NCBI GenBank assembly: GCA_963792385.1
Contig: CAWBVZ010000004.1
Span: forward strand, 558,001-622,000
Source of the DNA: DASSUW01 sp963792385
GTDB lineage: Bacteria > Actinomycetota > Thermoleophilia > Solirubrobacterales > Solirubrobacteraceae
DNA: 64,000 bases
Reading direction: 5' to 3'
Positions 25,622 to 34,500 of this stretch are shown one piece after another. Position numbers and translations under genes: made by a program. Under the pieces are notes generated by a model, which was given only the letters and a program-made list of their open reading frames with translations, made no database searches and was not told the origin of the DNA. Every line of letters starts with the position of its first letter. The first letter of the stretch is position 1.

Positions 25622-27829
25622 TCAGGCCGACGCGGGCGCCGCCTCCGGCTCGTGCCGGAGCTTCGGCAGCCAGCTCAGGCGCTTGGGCAGGTACCAGTTG
25701 CGCGCGCCGAGCAGCTTCATGCCGGCCGGCAGCAGGACGGCGCGGATGAGCGTCGCGTCGATCAGGATCGCGACGGCGAGGCCGACGCCGATCTGCTTGG
25801 CCAGCTGGTCGCTGGCCAGTGCGAAGGAGCCGAACACCGCCACCATCACCAGCGCCGCACTGGTCACGACACCGGCGGTGCTCTTGATGCCGTGGGCGAC
25901 TGCGTCGTCGTTGCTCATGCCGCGGTCCACGGCTTCGCGGATGCGGCTGATGATGAACACGTGGTAGTCCATCGAGAGGCCGAACAGGATCACGAACAGG
26001 AACAGCGGGATCCAGGGTGCGATGCCGCCGACCGACTGGAAGTCGAGCAGCTTCTCGCCGTGTCCGTCCTGGAAGACCAGCACGAGGACCCCGTAGGCCG
26101 AGCCGACCGACAGCAGGTTGAGGACGATCGCCTTGATCGGTACGACGATCGAGCGGAACGTGAGCAGCAGCACGAGGAACGCAAGGCCGAGCACGAACAG
26201 GAACACGATCGGCGCGTGCGACGTCAGGACGTCAACGAAGTCCTTCGAGCTCGCGGTCAGGCCGGTCACGGCGACTTCTGCGCCGGCCAGCTTGCCGACG
26301 GTGGCCGGGACGACATCGGAGCGCAGAACCTCGAGCGATCGCTCTGAAGCGGCGTCGGTGCCGCTGCCCTCGACCGAGAGGGCCACGACGGCGACCGTCT
26401 TGTCGGGGCTGACCTCGACGCTGGAGGGCTCGGACAGGTGGCCGGTGGCGAGCGCTCGGTCGTGCAGCTGCTGGATCGCGGCCTGGACCGGCGCGGCCGT
26501 GACGTCCTTGGCCTTGATCACGGTCGTGGCCGGAATGGCGCCGCCGGGGAAGGCTGCCTGGACCCGGTCGTAGGTCTGGATGACCGCCTGGCTGCGCGAA
26601 TAGCCGTCAAAGCCGGGGTCCTTGAACTGGATGCCGAGCGCGGGGATGCAGAGAGCGACGAGCAGGCCGCCGGCGACCAGCGTCGACACGAGCGGGCGCT
26701 TGAGCACGCGGTCGAGGATCGCGCCCCAGACGCGCGATTCGCCCTTGGCCCGGTGGCGGCGCCTGGTGATGTACGGGACGCGGCCCTTCTCGAGCCAGTT
26801 CTTCTCGCTGAGGAACGAGAGCATCGCCGGCAGGAAGGTCATCGAGCCGAGCACGGCGACCGCGACGACGAGCATCGTGCCGATGCCGAAGCCGACGAAG
26901 ATCGGGTTGCCGGCGAACAGCAGCCCGGCCATCGCGGTCAGGACGGTGATGCCCGAGATCAGCACGGCGCGGCCCGACGTTGCGGCGGCGATCTCGACCG
27001 CGGCCGCAGCCGTGTGGCCGCGATCGCGCTCCTCCATCATGCGACGCGAGTAGAACATGGCGTAGTCCACGCCGACGGCGAGGCCGATAATCGCCACGAG
27101 CTCGGCCACGTCGGGCGGGAGCGCGTAGAGCTGGCTGACCGGCCCGAGCAGGCCGACGGTGGCCGCGACGGCGGTGGCGCCGAGCACCAGCGGGATGCCG
27201 GCCGCGACGAGCGCACCGAACGCGACCAGCAGGATGATCAGCAGCAGGCCGTACGAGATGGCCTCCGCCTTCTTTCCGTCCTTGGCGTCCTGGGCGGCGA
27301 TCTCCTTGGTGGCCGAGACGTCGCCGAACTGCTCGACGCGCACGCCGGGGTGGGCAGCCTGGATCGACGCCACGGCGGCGAGCGGCTGGGCGACGAGCTG
27401 CTCGACGTGCTCGTCCGTGCCGCGCATGGTGAAGTTCACGACGACCGAGCGGCCGTCCTTGGAGACGGTGTTGACGCGAGCGGCGGGATCGAGCGGGCTC
27501 TCGATCTCGGTGATGCCCTCGATCCGCTCCAGGCGCTGCACGACGTCCCGCACCGCGGCCGTCACCTGAGGATCGTCGGCCTTGACGGAGCCCTTGCCCT
27601 GCACGAGCACCTGCTCGCCCGACTGATCGGGGAAGTCTGCAGCCGCGATGAGCAACTCGCCGCGCTTGGACTCGCCGCTGCCACGAGCCGAGTCGTCGAG
27701 GTCGTTCTGCCCGATCTTGCCACCGAGGACGGTGGCGAGGACGACGAAGAGGATCCAGCCGAGGATGGCCGTCTTGCGGTGCTGGGCGCTCCATCGACCT
27801 GCGCGGGCTGCCGGGTTCCGGGACTGCAT
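25622..27829 (-). CDS. MMPL/RND-family transporter
   Basis: A 735-residue inner-membrane exporter with two six-helix halves, each with a large outer loop: TM1 near residue 20 (KTAILGWILFVVLATVLGG), a sterol-sensing-like cluster with GVDYAMFYSRRMMEERDRG, and the repeat with GLSMDYHVFIISRIREAVDRG. ATG 27829 is fixed by AAGGAGG seven bases upstream; the longer frame would run through the tetR gene. It diverges from tetR across two perfect palindromes, so it is almost certainly repressed by that TetR protein. Family members export lipids, siderophores or drugs by proton motive force. Confidence 0.93.
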   Translation of the reverse strand: MQSRNPAARAGRWSAQHRKTAILGWILFVVLATVLGGKIGQNDLDDSARGSGESKRGELLIAAADFPDQSGEQVLVQGKGSVKADDPQVTAAVRDVVQRLERIEGITEIESPLDPAARVNTVSKDGRSVVVNFTMRGTDEHVEQLVAQPLAAVASIQAAHPGVRVEQFGDVSATKEIAAQDAKDGKKAEAISYGLLLIILLVAFGALVAAGIPLVLGATAVAATVGLLGPVSQLYALPPDVAELVAIIGLAVGVDYAMFYSRRMMEERDRGHTAAAAVEIAAATSGRAVLISGITVLTAMAGLLFAGNPIFVGFGIGTMLVVAVAVLGSMTFLPAMLSFLSEKNWLEKGRVPYITRRRHRAKGESRVWGAILDRVLKRPLVSTLVAGGLLVALCIPALGIQFKDPGFDGYSRSQAVIQTYDRVQAAFPGGAIPATTVIKAKDVTAAPVQAAIQQLHDRALATGHLSEPSSVEVSPDKTVAVVALSVEGSGTDAASERSLEVLRSDVVPATVGKLAGAEVAVTGLTASSKDFVDVLTSHAPIVFLFVLGLAFLVLLLTFRSIVVPIKAIVLNLLSVGSAYGVLVLVFQDGHGEKLLDFQSVGGIAPWIPLFLFVILFGLSMDYHVFIISRIREAVDRGMSNDDAVAHGIKSTAGVVTSAALVMVAVFGSFALASDQLAKQIGVGLAVAILIDATLIRAVLLPAGMKLLGARNWYLPKRLSWLPKLRHEPEAAPASA

Positions 27830-27848
27830 GTGGGCCTCCTTCGTCGTT

Positions 27849-27888
27849 TCGTACGCTGTACGAAGGACTCTAGTCGTACACTGTACGA
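27849..27888. promoter_or_regulatory. Two TetR operator palindromes
   Basis: TCGTAC-GCT-GTACGA (27849-27863) and TCGTAC-ACT-GTACGA (27874-27888) are perfect inverted repeats, 25 bp apart start to start, between the MMPL gene and tetR. TACGAT (27884-27889) may be the tetR -10, and the left copy lies just upstream of the MMPL ribosome-binding site, so one repressor could control both promoters. Confidence 0.85.
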
Positions 27889-27917
27889 TGATGAAAGGGG
27901 GGTAAACCGAACCACCG

Positions 27918-28592
27918 ATGAGCAGACCCGAACCAGCCACCGAGCCGCGAGCGCGGCTGAACAAGGAGCGCGTGCTAGAGGGCGCCGTCGCGCTGGCCGT
28001 GCGCGACGGGATCGAGTCGCTGACGATGCGCAAGCTCGCCGACGAGCTCGGCGCAGGCGCGATGTCGCTCTATCACTACGTCCCCAACAAGGAACAGCTG
28101 CTCGACGGGATGGTCGACATCGTGTTCAGCGAGATCGAGCTGCCTTCGACCGACGACGACTGGAAGACGGCCATGCGCAAGCGGGCGATCTCCACTCGCG
28201 AAGCGCTCGCGCGCCACCGCTGGGCGATCGGCCTGATGGAGGGGCGCACGAGCCACGGGCCGGCGAACCTCAGCCTCCACAACGCCGTGCTCGGGTGTCT
28301 GCGCGCGGCCGGCTTCTCGCTGGAGATGACCGTCCATGCGTACTCCGTCCAGGACGCCTACATCTACGGGTTCGCGCTCCAGGAGAGCGACATGTCGTCC
28401 GAGAGCGCGGACGATTTCGCGGCGGAGGCGCAGCGGCAGATGCAGGACTACCAGGCCGTTCTGGCCGAGTATCCCCACCTCGTCGAGGTGGTGGGTGGAT
28501 ACGTCGCGAAGTCGGGCTACGACTACGCCACCGAGTTCATGTTCGGGCTCGACCTGATCCTCGACGGCCTCGACCGGCTCCGCGACGCCTGA
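27918..28592 (+). CDS. TetR-family transcriptional repressor
   Basis: A 224-residue regulator. The helix-turn-helix (about residues 15-62) shows LNKERVLEGAVALA, SLTMRKLADELGAGAMSLYHY and VPNKEQLLDGM, typical of the TetR/TetR_C subgroup linked to drug sensing. The C-terminal ligand domain is helical. It diverges from the MMPL exporter with paired operators between them, giving a classic ligand-induced efflux module. Its 3' end faces the NarL-type regulator, with only 13 bases between stops. Confidence 0.93.
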   Translation: MSRPEPATEPRARLNKERVLEGAVALAVRDGIESLTMRKLADELGAGAMSLYHYVPNKEQLLDGMVDIVFSEIELPSTDDDWKTAMRKRAISTREALARHRWAIGLMEGRTSHGPANLSLHNAVLGCLRAAGFSLEMTVHAYSVQDAYIYGFALQESDMSSESADDFAAEAQRQMQDYQAVLAEYPHLVEVVGGYVAKSGYDYATEFMFGLDLILDGLDRLRDA

Positions 28593-28605
28593 CCCTTCAG
28601 ATGGC

Positions 28606-29259
28606 TCAGCGGTTGATGCGGGCCGTCTCGTACGCCCACATCGCCAACTCGACCCGGTTGCGTGCCCCGAGCTTGTTCATCAGGCTGGCGAGGTGGGTCT
28701 TGGTCGTGCTGAGACTGATGTACAGCTCGTCGGCGATCTCGGCGTTGGTCCGGCCGCGCGCGACTCTCGCGAGGACCTCCTCCTCGCGGCCCGTCAGGGG
28801 CTCGTTCGGCTGGGCCGGCGGAGCCGCGGCCGAGGCGTCGGAGAACGCCGCGAGGAGGCGGACGGTGACGCTCGGCGCGATCAGGGCGTCGCCGTTGGCG
28901 GCCGAGCGGATCGCCTGAGCGAGCAGCTCCGGCCCGGCGTCCTTCAGGAGGAACCCGCGGGCGCCGGCCTTCAGCGCTCCGTGCACATACTCGTCGAGGT
29001 CGAAGGTGGTGATGACGACGATGGCGAGCGGGTCCTCGACGTCCGGCCCGGCGAGCTGCCGGGTCGCCTCGATGCCGTCCAGGTCCGGCATGCGGACATC
29101 GAACAAGCAGACGTCCGGGCGCAGGGAACGGGCGAGGGCGACGGCCTCGACGCCGTCGGCGGCCTCGCCCACCACTTCGATGTCGGACTGGGCCTCCAGG
29201 ATCATCCTCAGGCCGGTGCGGACGATCTCCTGGTCGTCGGCGACGAGCACGCGGATCAT
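28606..29259 (-). CDS. NarL/LuxR-family response regulator
   Basis: A 217-residue regulator: receiver domain (about 1-120; VLVADDQEIVRTGLRMIL, DVRMPDLDGIEATR with the acceptor Asp, LLKDAGPELL with the Lys) and LuxR-type helix-turn-helix (about 150-212; LTGREEEVLARVARGRTNAEI, LSTTKTHLASLMNKL). ATG 29259 overlaps the TGA of the kinase gene (ATGA). With that kinase it forms a two-component pair that diverges from the second MMPL transporter. Confidence 0.94.
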   Translation of the reverse strand: MIRVLVADDQEIVRTGLRMILEAQSDIEVVGEAADGVEAVALARSLRPDVCLFDVRMPDLDGIEATRQLAGPDVEDPLAIVVITTFDLDEYVHGALKAGARGFLLKDAGPELLAQAIRSAANGDALIAPSVTVRLLAAFSDASAAAPPAQPNEPLTGREEEVLARVARGRTNAEIADELYISLSTTKTHLASLMNKLGARNRVELAMWAYETARINR

Positions 29260-30392
29260 GCGGCGCTCCTCGGGAGCACGGCGGTGACGATCCATCCGCG
29301 GCCGGAGCTCGGGCCGGCCTCGAGCGTCCCACCGAGCAGCGCGGCCCGCTCGGTCATTCCGGCGAGGCCGTAGCCCGCCGACGCGCCCGCGGTCGCCTCG
29401 CCGTCGTCGTGCACGACGAGGCGCACGCAGTTGTCCTCGCCGCTGACGCGAACCGCGATCAGCGTCGCATCGCGCGCGTGCCTGACCGCGTTCGTGATCG
29501 ACTCCTGCGCGATCCGGTAGATCGCGGCGCCGACCATCGGCCGGAGGCCGTCGAGGTCGCCTGAGAGCTCGACGTCCACGCGCGGTCCGTCGGTGGTCCC
29601 GGCGAGCCGGGCGATGTCGGCGACGCCGCGCTGTGGTGTGAGATCCGCCTCGTCGCCGTCGCGCAGCGCCCCGACGATCGCGCGCAGCTCGGTGAGCGTG
29701 CGCGACGCCGCGTCCTCGATCACCTCGAGGGCCTCGACGGCGGCGCCGGGGCGCGAGTCGGCGAGCGCGCGGCCGGCCTGGGCGCGGATGGCGATCGCCG
29801 ACACGTGATGGGCGACAGTGTCGTGCAGCTCGCGCGCCAGCTGCTCGCGCTCGCGCAGCGTGATCTGCTCGCGCTCGCGTGTGCGCGAGCTGGCTCGATA
29901 GCGCACCGTGGCGCCGATCGCGCCGGGGAGCAGGAGGAACGGCACGCTGGCGATCGCATCGCCGACGTCCCCCGCGAGCAGCTCCGAGATGACCGAACCG
30001 CCGAGAACGAACGCCATGCCGATCGTCACGTCGCGTCCCGACCCCCAGCGGAAGAGCGCATAGGGGATCACGAGGACGTACGCGGACGTGAAGAGCGTGG
30101 CCGTCGGCTCGCCGCCGACGGCCTCGTGCGAGATGCTGTCGAGCACGAGGAGGCCGCTGAAGGCGATCAGGGTCGTGAGCAGCGGGTGCGTGCGCCGCCA
30201 CAGGAGCGTGACGGCCAGGCCGACGCAGACGACGAGCCCCACCGGGCTCCAGACCAGGTCCTCGCGGAAGATGGTCTCGAGCACCGCGGCGACCACGATC
30301 ACCGCCAGGAGCACCCAGTCCCGCCAGACGCGGGCAGGCGGATCCGGGGCCGCGGGCTCGGCCCAGAACGATCGGAAGGCGCTGCTGAGCAC
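29256..30392 (-). CDS. NarL-type sensor histidine kinase
   Basis: A 378-residue kinase from GTG 30392; upstream codons of the same frame are arginine-rich and antisense to the MMPL gene, so a longer start is unlikely. About six N-terminal transmembrane helices (residues 25-165) with little extracytoplasmic sequence suggest membrane or small-ligand sensing. The HisKA_3 domain has RELHDTVAHHVSAIA with the phospho-histidine; the HATPase has AQESITNAVRHA and GYGLAGMTERA. The layout resembles the LiaS/DesK class of cell-envelope and lipid sensors. Confidence 0.9.
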   Translation of the reverse strand: MLSSAFRSFWAEPAAPDPPARVWRDWVLLAVIVVAAVLETIFREDLVWSPVGLVVCVGLAVTLLWRRTHPLLTTLIAFSGLLVLDSISHEAVGGEPTATLFTSAYVLVIPYALFRWGSGRDVTIGMAFVLGGSVISELLAGDVGDAIASVPFLLLPGAIGATVRYRASSRTREREQITLREREQLARELHDTVAHHVSAIAIRAQAGRALADSRPGAAVEALEVIEDAASRTLTELRAIVGALRDGDEADLTPQRGVADIARLAGTTDGPRVDVELSGDLDGLRPMVGAAIYRIAQESITNAVRHARDATLIAVRVSGEDNCVRLVVHDDGEATAGASAGYGLAGMTERAALLGGTLEAGPSSGRGWIVTAVLPRSAA

Positions 30393-30427
30393 GCTCCCAC
30401 GGTAACTGCACGCTGGGGGTCGCACCA

Positions 30428-30462
30428 TCGGCCGGAAGTGCTGCCTGCGCCTCGGCCGGAAG
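30428..30462. promoter_or_regulatory. Direct repeat in the kinase/MMPL divergent promoter region
   Basis: TCGGCCGGAAG occurs at 30428-30438 and 30452-30462, 24 bp apart start to start, that is on nearly the same face of the helix. It may be the binding site of the adjacent NarL-type regulator. No other clear element is seen in the 134-base gap. Confidence 0.35.
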
Positions 30463-30526
30463 GCCGACGCAAGTGTGTCCGGACGCCCGATGTTCAAGGC
30501 TGCCGCGCGCCGGGACGATCGGCGCC

Positions 30527-32584
30527 ATGTCGAACGCCCTCTACCGCCTCGGCCGCCTCGCGGCCCGCCGCCCGTACGCGATCGTCGGAGCATGGCTCGC
30601 CGTCGCCGTGCTCGTGGTCGCCGCGTCCGCAGGCTTCGGCCGTGACCTCGAAGACACGTTCGACGCGCCCGGGACGGACTCCGCCCAGGCCCGCGCGATG
30701 CTCGCCGCTGCGGGCTCAGAACGGGCGGGCCTCACGGCCCACGTGGTCGTCACGCCACGTGCCGGGCAGGCGTCCGTGCGCAGCGCCGCCCTCGACGAGC
30801 TCCAGGCGGACGCGGCCGCCCTGCCGAACGTGCTGGACGCCCGCCGCGTCGTGTCACGTGACGGCCGCGTGGCCGTCATCCGGGTCCAGTATCCAGTGCT
30901 CGAAGAGCTACGCCGCGCCGACCTCGACCGCCTGAAGGCGTTCGTCGGTGAGCAGCGGGCGGGCTCGCCGCTCCAGATCGAGCTGAGCGGCGATCTGTTC
31001 TCCGCGTTCGAGGACGCCGGGGTCGGGATCGGCGAGCTGATCGGCATCGTCGCCGCGATCGTGATCCTGCTCGTGGCGTTCGGCTCGGTGACCGCCATGG
31101 GTCTGCCGATCGGGATGGCCCTCTTCGGGCTCGCGGTCGGGATCAGCTCGATGTCGCTGATCGCGCATCTGATCGCGATCCCCAGCTTTGCGCCGCAGCT
31201 GGCCAGCATGATCGGACTCGGCGTCGGCATCGACTACGCGCTCCTACTCGTGACCCGTCACCGCGAGCACCTCGCACGGGGGATGGAGATCGAGGAGGCG
31301 GCGGCGCGGTCCGTCGCGACCGCCGGCCGGGCGGTGATCTTCGCCGGCGGCACCGTCGTGATCGCGATCCTGGGCCTGATCGTGGCCGGCATCCCGTTCA
31401 TGACCGCGGCCGGCGTCGGCATCTCGGTCGTCGTCCTCGTCATGGTGCTCGCCTCCATCACGCTGCTCCCGGCGTTCCTCGCGCTCGTGGGAGGGCGGAT
31501 CGGTGGGCGGCGGGCGGCGGGTGGAGTTCGCTGGCTCCGCTGGGGCGGCCACGTCTCACGGCATGCGGTGGCGTACGCCGTCGGCGCAACGGCGTTTCTG
31601 CTGGTGCTGGCCGCCCCCGCGCTCGACCTGCGCCTGGGCTCCCCGGACGAGGGCAGCCTCCCCACCACCCGCACCGAACGCCGCGCCTACGATCTCGTCG
31701 CCCGCGGCTTCGGGCCGGGGATCAACGGGCCGCTGGTCCTCGTCGCGTCGGCGGAGGAGGCCCAGCGAGTCCGGGCGGCCGCGGCGGCCGACCCGGGGAT
31801 CGCGGCGGTCGCGCCGCCGGAGGTCAAGGGCGACGTGGCGACGCTGCTCGCCTACCCGACCACCGCTCCACAGGACGACGCGACGGTCGCCACGATCCAG
31901 CGCCTGCGCGCGACGGTCGACGCGCACGTGGGTGGCAACACAGCGGACTGGGCCGACATCGGCGACCGGCTCGAGCAGCGGTTGCCCTACTTCCTCGGCG
32001 CCGTCGTCCTGCTGTCGTTCCTGCTGCTCACCTTCGTCTTCCGCTCGGTGCTCGTGCCCCTGAAGGCGGCGATCTTGAATCTGTTGGGCGTCGCCGCCGC
32101 CTACGGCGTTCTCGTGATCGTCTTCCAATGGGGCTGGGCGGCCGGCCTCATCGGCCTCGAGTCGACGCTCCCGATCGTCCCGTTCATCCCCGTCTTCATG
32201 TTCGCGATCCTGTTCGGTCTCTCGATGGACTACGAGGTCTTCCTGCTCTCCCGCGTCCGCGAGCACTACCTCGAGACGGGCGACAACCACACCGCCGTCA
32301 TCCACGGCATCGCCGGCACCGCCCGAGTGATCACCTCGGCTGCCCTGATCATGATCGCCGTGTTCGGCGGCTTCGTGTTCGACGAGGACCCGCGGATCAA
32401 GATGTTCGGCCTCGGCCTTGCCACCGCGATCCTCGTCGACGCCACGGTCATCCGGCTCGTGCTCGTGCCCGCGACGATGACGCTGCTCGGCGAGGCCAAC
32501 TGGTGGCTGCCGCGCTGGCTTCCGTTGCAACGCATTCATCCGAATGAGATGACGCGCCGGGCACCGGAGAGCGCTAGTCATTAG
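30527..32584 (+). CDS. MMPL/RND-family transporter
   Basis: A 685-residue exporter with the same two-half layout as the one at 25.6-27.8 kb: N-terminal helix (YAIVGAWLAVAVLVVAASAGF), GVGIDYALLLVTRHREHLARG in the first half and GLSMDYEVFLLSRVREHYLETG in the second, each with the functional Asp-Tyr pair. ATG 30527 gives the usual MMPL start, SNALYRLGRLAARRPY. It diverges from the two-component genes, which probably control it. The two MMPL proteins differ enough not to be a recent duplication. Substrate unknown. Confidence 0.92.
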   Translation: MSNALYRLGRLAARRPYAIVGAWLAVAVLVVAASAGFGRDLEDTFDAPGTDSAQARAMLAAAGSERAGLTAHVVVTPRAGQASVRSAALDELQADAAALPNVLDARRVVSRDGRVAVIRVQYPVLEELRRADLDRLKAFVGEQRAGSPLQIELSGDLFSAFEDAGVGIGELIGIVAAIVILLVAFGSVTAMGLPIGMALFGLAVGISSMSLIAHLIAIPSFAPQLASMIGLGVGIDYALLLVTRHREHLARGMEIEEAAARSVATAGRAVIFAGGTVVIAILGLIVAGIPFMTAAGVGISVVVLVMVLASITLLPAFLALVGGRIGGRRAAGGVRWLRWGGHVSRHAVAYAVGATAFLLVLAAPALDLRLGSPDEGSLPTTRTERRAYDLVARGFGPGINGPLVLVASAEEAQRVRAAAAADPGIAAVAPPEVKGDVATLLAYPTTAPQDDATVATIQRLRATVDAHVGGNTADWADIGDRLEQRLPYFLGAVVLLSFLLLTFVFRSVLVPLKAAILNLLGVAAAYGVLVIVFQWGWAAGLIGLESTLPIVPFIPVFMFAILFGLSMDYEVFLLSRVREHYLETGDNHTAVIHGIAGTARVITSAALIMIAVFGGFVFDEDPRIKMFGLGLATAILVDATVIRLVLVPATMTLLGEANWWLPRWLPLQRIHPNEMTRRAPESASH

Positions 32585-32587
32585 TGC

Positions 32588-33043
32588 ATGTCAGAGCCCG
32601 CATCCCGGCGGCTGCTCGTAGTCGCCAACCGCACGGAGTCAGCGCCGCAGTTGCTCGACGAGGTCAAGCGCCGCGCCCGCACCGACTGCCAGATCACACT
32701 CATGGTCCCGCCTGAGCGCCATCCCGAGGCTCCCGACTGGACGCCCGAGGACGCGCTCCGCCTCGTGCAGCGCGCCGCCGGCGACCAACCGGTGACGCTC
32801 TTGGACTGTGGCGGCGACGCGGCTGCGACGATCGGGGAGCTGGTGGAACGCGGGGATTGCGACGAAATCCTGCTTTGCACACCGGCCGAGCATCACCCGC
32901 ACTGGCACCGCCACACGCTTCCCAAGCGAATCGAAGCCGTTGGGATTCCGGTGACCGTGATCCCGCCCGACCCGACTGGCTGGTCTTACTCCCACGGCTT
33001 CCCGTCGGAGTGGACGCGGCTCGAGGTCGGCCCGCTCACGTAG
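32588..33043 (+). CDS. Universal-stress-like alpha/beta protein, unknown role
   Basis: A 151-residue cytoplasmic protein starting 3 bases after the MMPL stop. The pattern RRLLVVANRTESAPQLLDEVKRRA, then TLMVPPERHP, DEILLCTPAEHH and LPKRIEAVGIPVTVIPPD fits a UspA-like Rossmann domain: strand, nucleotide-loop-like turn, and a closing strand after a Leu-Pro-x-Arg-Ile-Glu helix. Such proteins occur in actinobacteria and are often called hypothetical. The neighbour downstream is a membrane protein, and the two may form a unit. No catalytic residues are evident. Confidence 0.6.
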   Translation: MSEPASRRLLVVANRTESAPQLLDEVKRRARTDCQITLMVPPERHPEAPDWTPEDALRLVQRAAGDQPVTLLDCGGDAAATIGELVERGDCDEILLCTPAEHHPHWHRHTLPKRIEAVGIPVTVIPPDPTGWSYSHGFPSEWTRLEVGPLT

Positions 33044-33055
33044 GCCGCGGCGCGC

Positions 33056-33718
33056 TTGACCCAGGCAGAGCTCGACGACGTTCAGGGAGAAAGTCGTTGG
33101 CCTTCTGTCCTGACGCTGCTCGTGGCGATTGTCGTCCCGTTGCTGCTTCCTGACCGCTACAGCTTCACCGCGCCGTGGTTCGGGCCGGCCTTGCTGACGG
33201 TGTTGCTTGTCGCACACGCGATCGTCGACCCGGGACGCATCAACCGGCAGACGCGCGGCACCCGCGCGATTGGGATTGGGCTGGTAGCGGTGCTCGTCGT
33301 CGGCGCCATGGTTCAGGCGGGCGTGCTGATCAGCGACCTGGTGGATGAAAACTCGGCGCTGAACAGTGCCGACGAGCTGCTCTCGTCCGGAGCCTTGGTG
33401 TGGCTGAACTCGATCGTCGCGTTCACGTTCCTCTACTGGGAGGTCGACGGGGGCGGCCCCGTCGCGCGCGCTCATCGCGGCGCGCAGTACCCCGACTTCG
33501 CGTTCCCGCAGCAAATGGACCCAAGCCTCGCGCCGCCCGACTGGCGACCGCTATTCCTCGACTACCTCTACCTGGGGGTGACGAACGCCACCGCGTTCAG
33601 CCCAACCGACGTCATGCCGCTGCGACATTGGGCCAAGCTGACGATGGCCGCGCAGGCCCTGATCTCGCTGCTGATCCTCGGGCTCGTCATCGCGCGCGCG
33701 GTCAACATCCTGAACTGA
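33056..33718 (+). CDS. Four- to five-helix membrane protein, unknown
   Basis: A 220-residue integral membrane protein with TTG start. Hydrophobic segments lie near residues 17-32, 40-55, 74-94, 112-126 and 195-215. A conserved-looking core is FLYWEVDGGGP followed by GVTNATAFSPTDVMPL and SLLILGLVIARAVNIL. The SPTD segment between helices recalls pore-loop regions of channel-like proteins, but I cannot assign a family. It follows the universal-stress-like gene after 12 bases. The 3' end overlaps the convergent hydrolase gene by 17 bases. Confidence 0.6.
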   Translation: MTQAELDDVQGESRWPSVLTLLVAIVVPLLLPDRYSFTAPWFGPALLTVLLVAHAIVDPGRINRQTRGTRAIGIGLVAVLVVGAMVQAGVLISDLVDENSALNSADELLSSGALVWLNSIVAFTFLYWEVDGGGPVARAHRGAQYPDFAFPQQMDPSLAPPDWRPLFLDYLYLGVTNATAFSPTDVMPLRHWAKLTMAAQALISLLILGLVIARAVNILN

Positions 33719-34412
33719 CAGCGATGGCTTCGTCGAGCAGAAGTGCGGCCACTGCTTCCGGGGCCTCCCGCATCGCGTTGTGGGCGGTGGGGAGGTCGTG
33801 GACCTGCCAACCGGGATCAGCTTGGAGTCGGGTGCGGAGCTCAGCGAAGGGCGTGCCCGCCTCCCATCCGGAGCAGTAGATGAAGTCGCGCCGAGGAACC
33901 TGAGCTACGGCGCCGGTGAGCCGGATCGTTTGCAGGAACGAGGCGAGGGGATGGGGACGGCGGCGGGGATCGCCGCCGTCCGGCCGGCCGGGGCGGAACG
34001 GCGGGTCGACGGCGTAGCCGGTGGCGGCGGCACCAGCGCGGAACGCCTCCCGATACTCGTCGCTCGTTGAAGACCAGCACGACTCGCCGTCGCGCGGTAC
34101 GTAGGCGTCAAGATGCACCAGTCGCGAGACCCGGCCGTCAGCGCGATCGGCGGCGGCCGCGATCACCATCCCGGCGTAGCTGTGGCCGACCAGCGTCGCG
34201 TTGCTGATGTGGGCGTGATCGAGGACCGCCAATACGTCGTTGGCGTGGGTGTCGAGGTTGGCGGTCGCGACCGTCGTGGTGTCGTCGTCTGGTCGCAGAC
34301 CGGTCAGGGTCAGGGCGTGAACGGTGTGACCGGCACGCTCCAGCAGCGGAACCACCGCCTCGAAGCACCAGGAGCCGTGCCATCCGCCGGGCACGAGAAC
34401 GAACGTCGTCAT
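33702..34412 (-). CDS. Alpha/beta hydrolase
   Basis: A 236-residue hydrolase. FVLVPGGWHGSWCFEAVVP supplies the oxyanion-hole loop, LVGHSYAGMVIAAAAD the nucleophile elbow (Ser in GHSYAG) and LPTAHNAMREAPEAVA the catalytic His. It resembles the small esterase/methylesterase-like group common in actinobacteria. Its ribosome-binding site is AGGAAGAG. It diverges from an AraC regulator across an imperfect palindrome. Codon use here is less GC-biased than in the flanks, hinting at transfer together with the regulator. Confidence 0.85.
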   Translation of the reverse strand: MTTFVLVPGGWHGSWCFEAVVPLLERAGHTVHALTLTGLRPDDDTTTVATANLDTHANDVLAVLDHAHISNATLVGHSYAGMVIAAAADRADGRVSRLVHLDAYVPRDGESCWSSTSDEYREAFRAGAAATGYAVDPPFRPGRPDGGDPRRRPHPLASFLQTIRLTGAVAQVPRRDFIYCSGWEAGTPFAELRTRLQADPGWQVHDLPTAHNAMREAPEAVAALLLDEAIAVSSGC

Positions 34413-34421
34413 GCGTTTCTC

Positions 34422-34453
34422 TTCCTTTCTCAGACTGTGGTCTCAGGAAGGGA
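34422..34453. promoter_or_regulatory. Imperfect palindrome between hydrolase and AraC genes
   Basis: TTCCTTTCTCAGAC (34422-34435), 4-base loop, then GTCTCAGGAAGGGA (34440-34453); 11 of 14 positions pair. It is a candidate operator for the AraC-type regulator and also includes the hydrolase ribosome-binding site. Confidence 0.35.
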
Positions 34454-34500
34454 ATCTCACCGGATCAAGGTGTGGCTCACCACCGATAAAGTGCCATCTG

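Noticed and set aside
25622..28033. Longer MMPL protein starting at 28033
   Set aside because: It would run through tetR and the operators; the AAGGAGG-preceded ATG at 27829 is far better.
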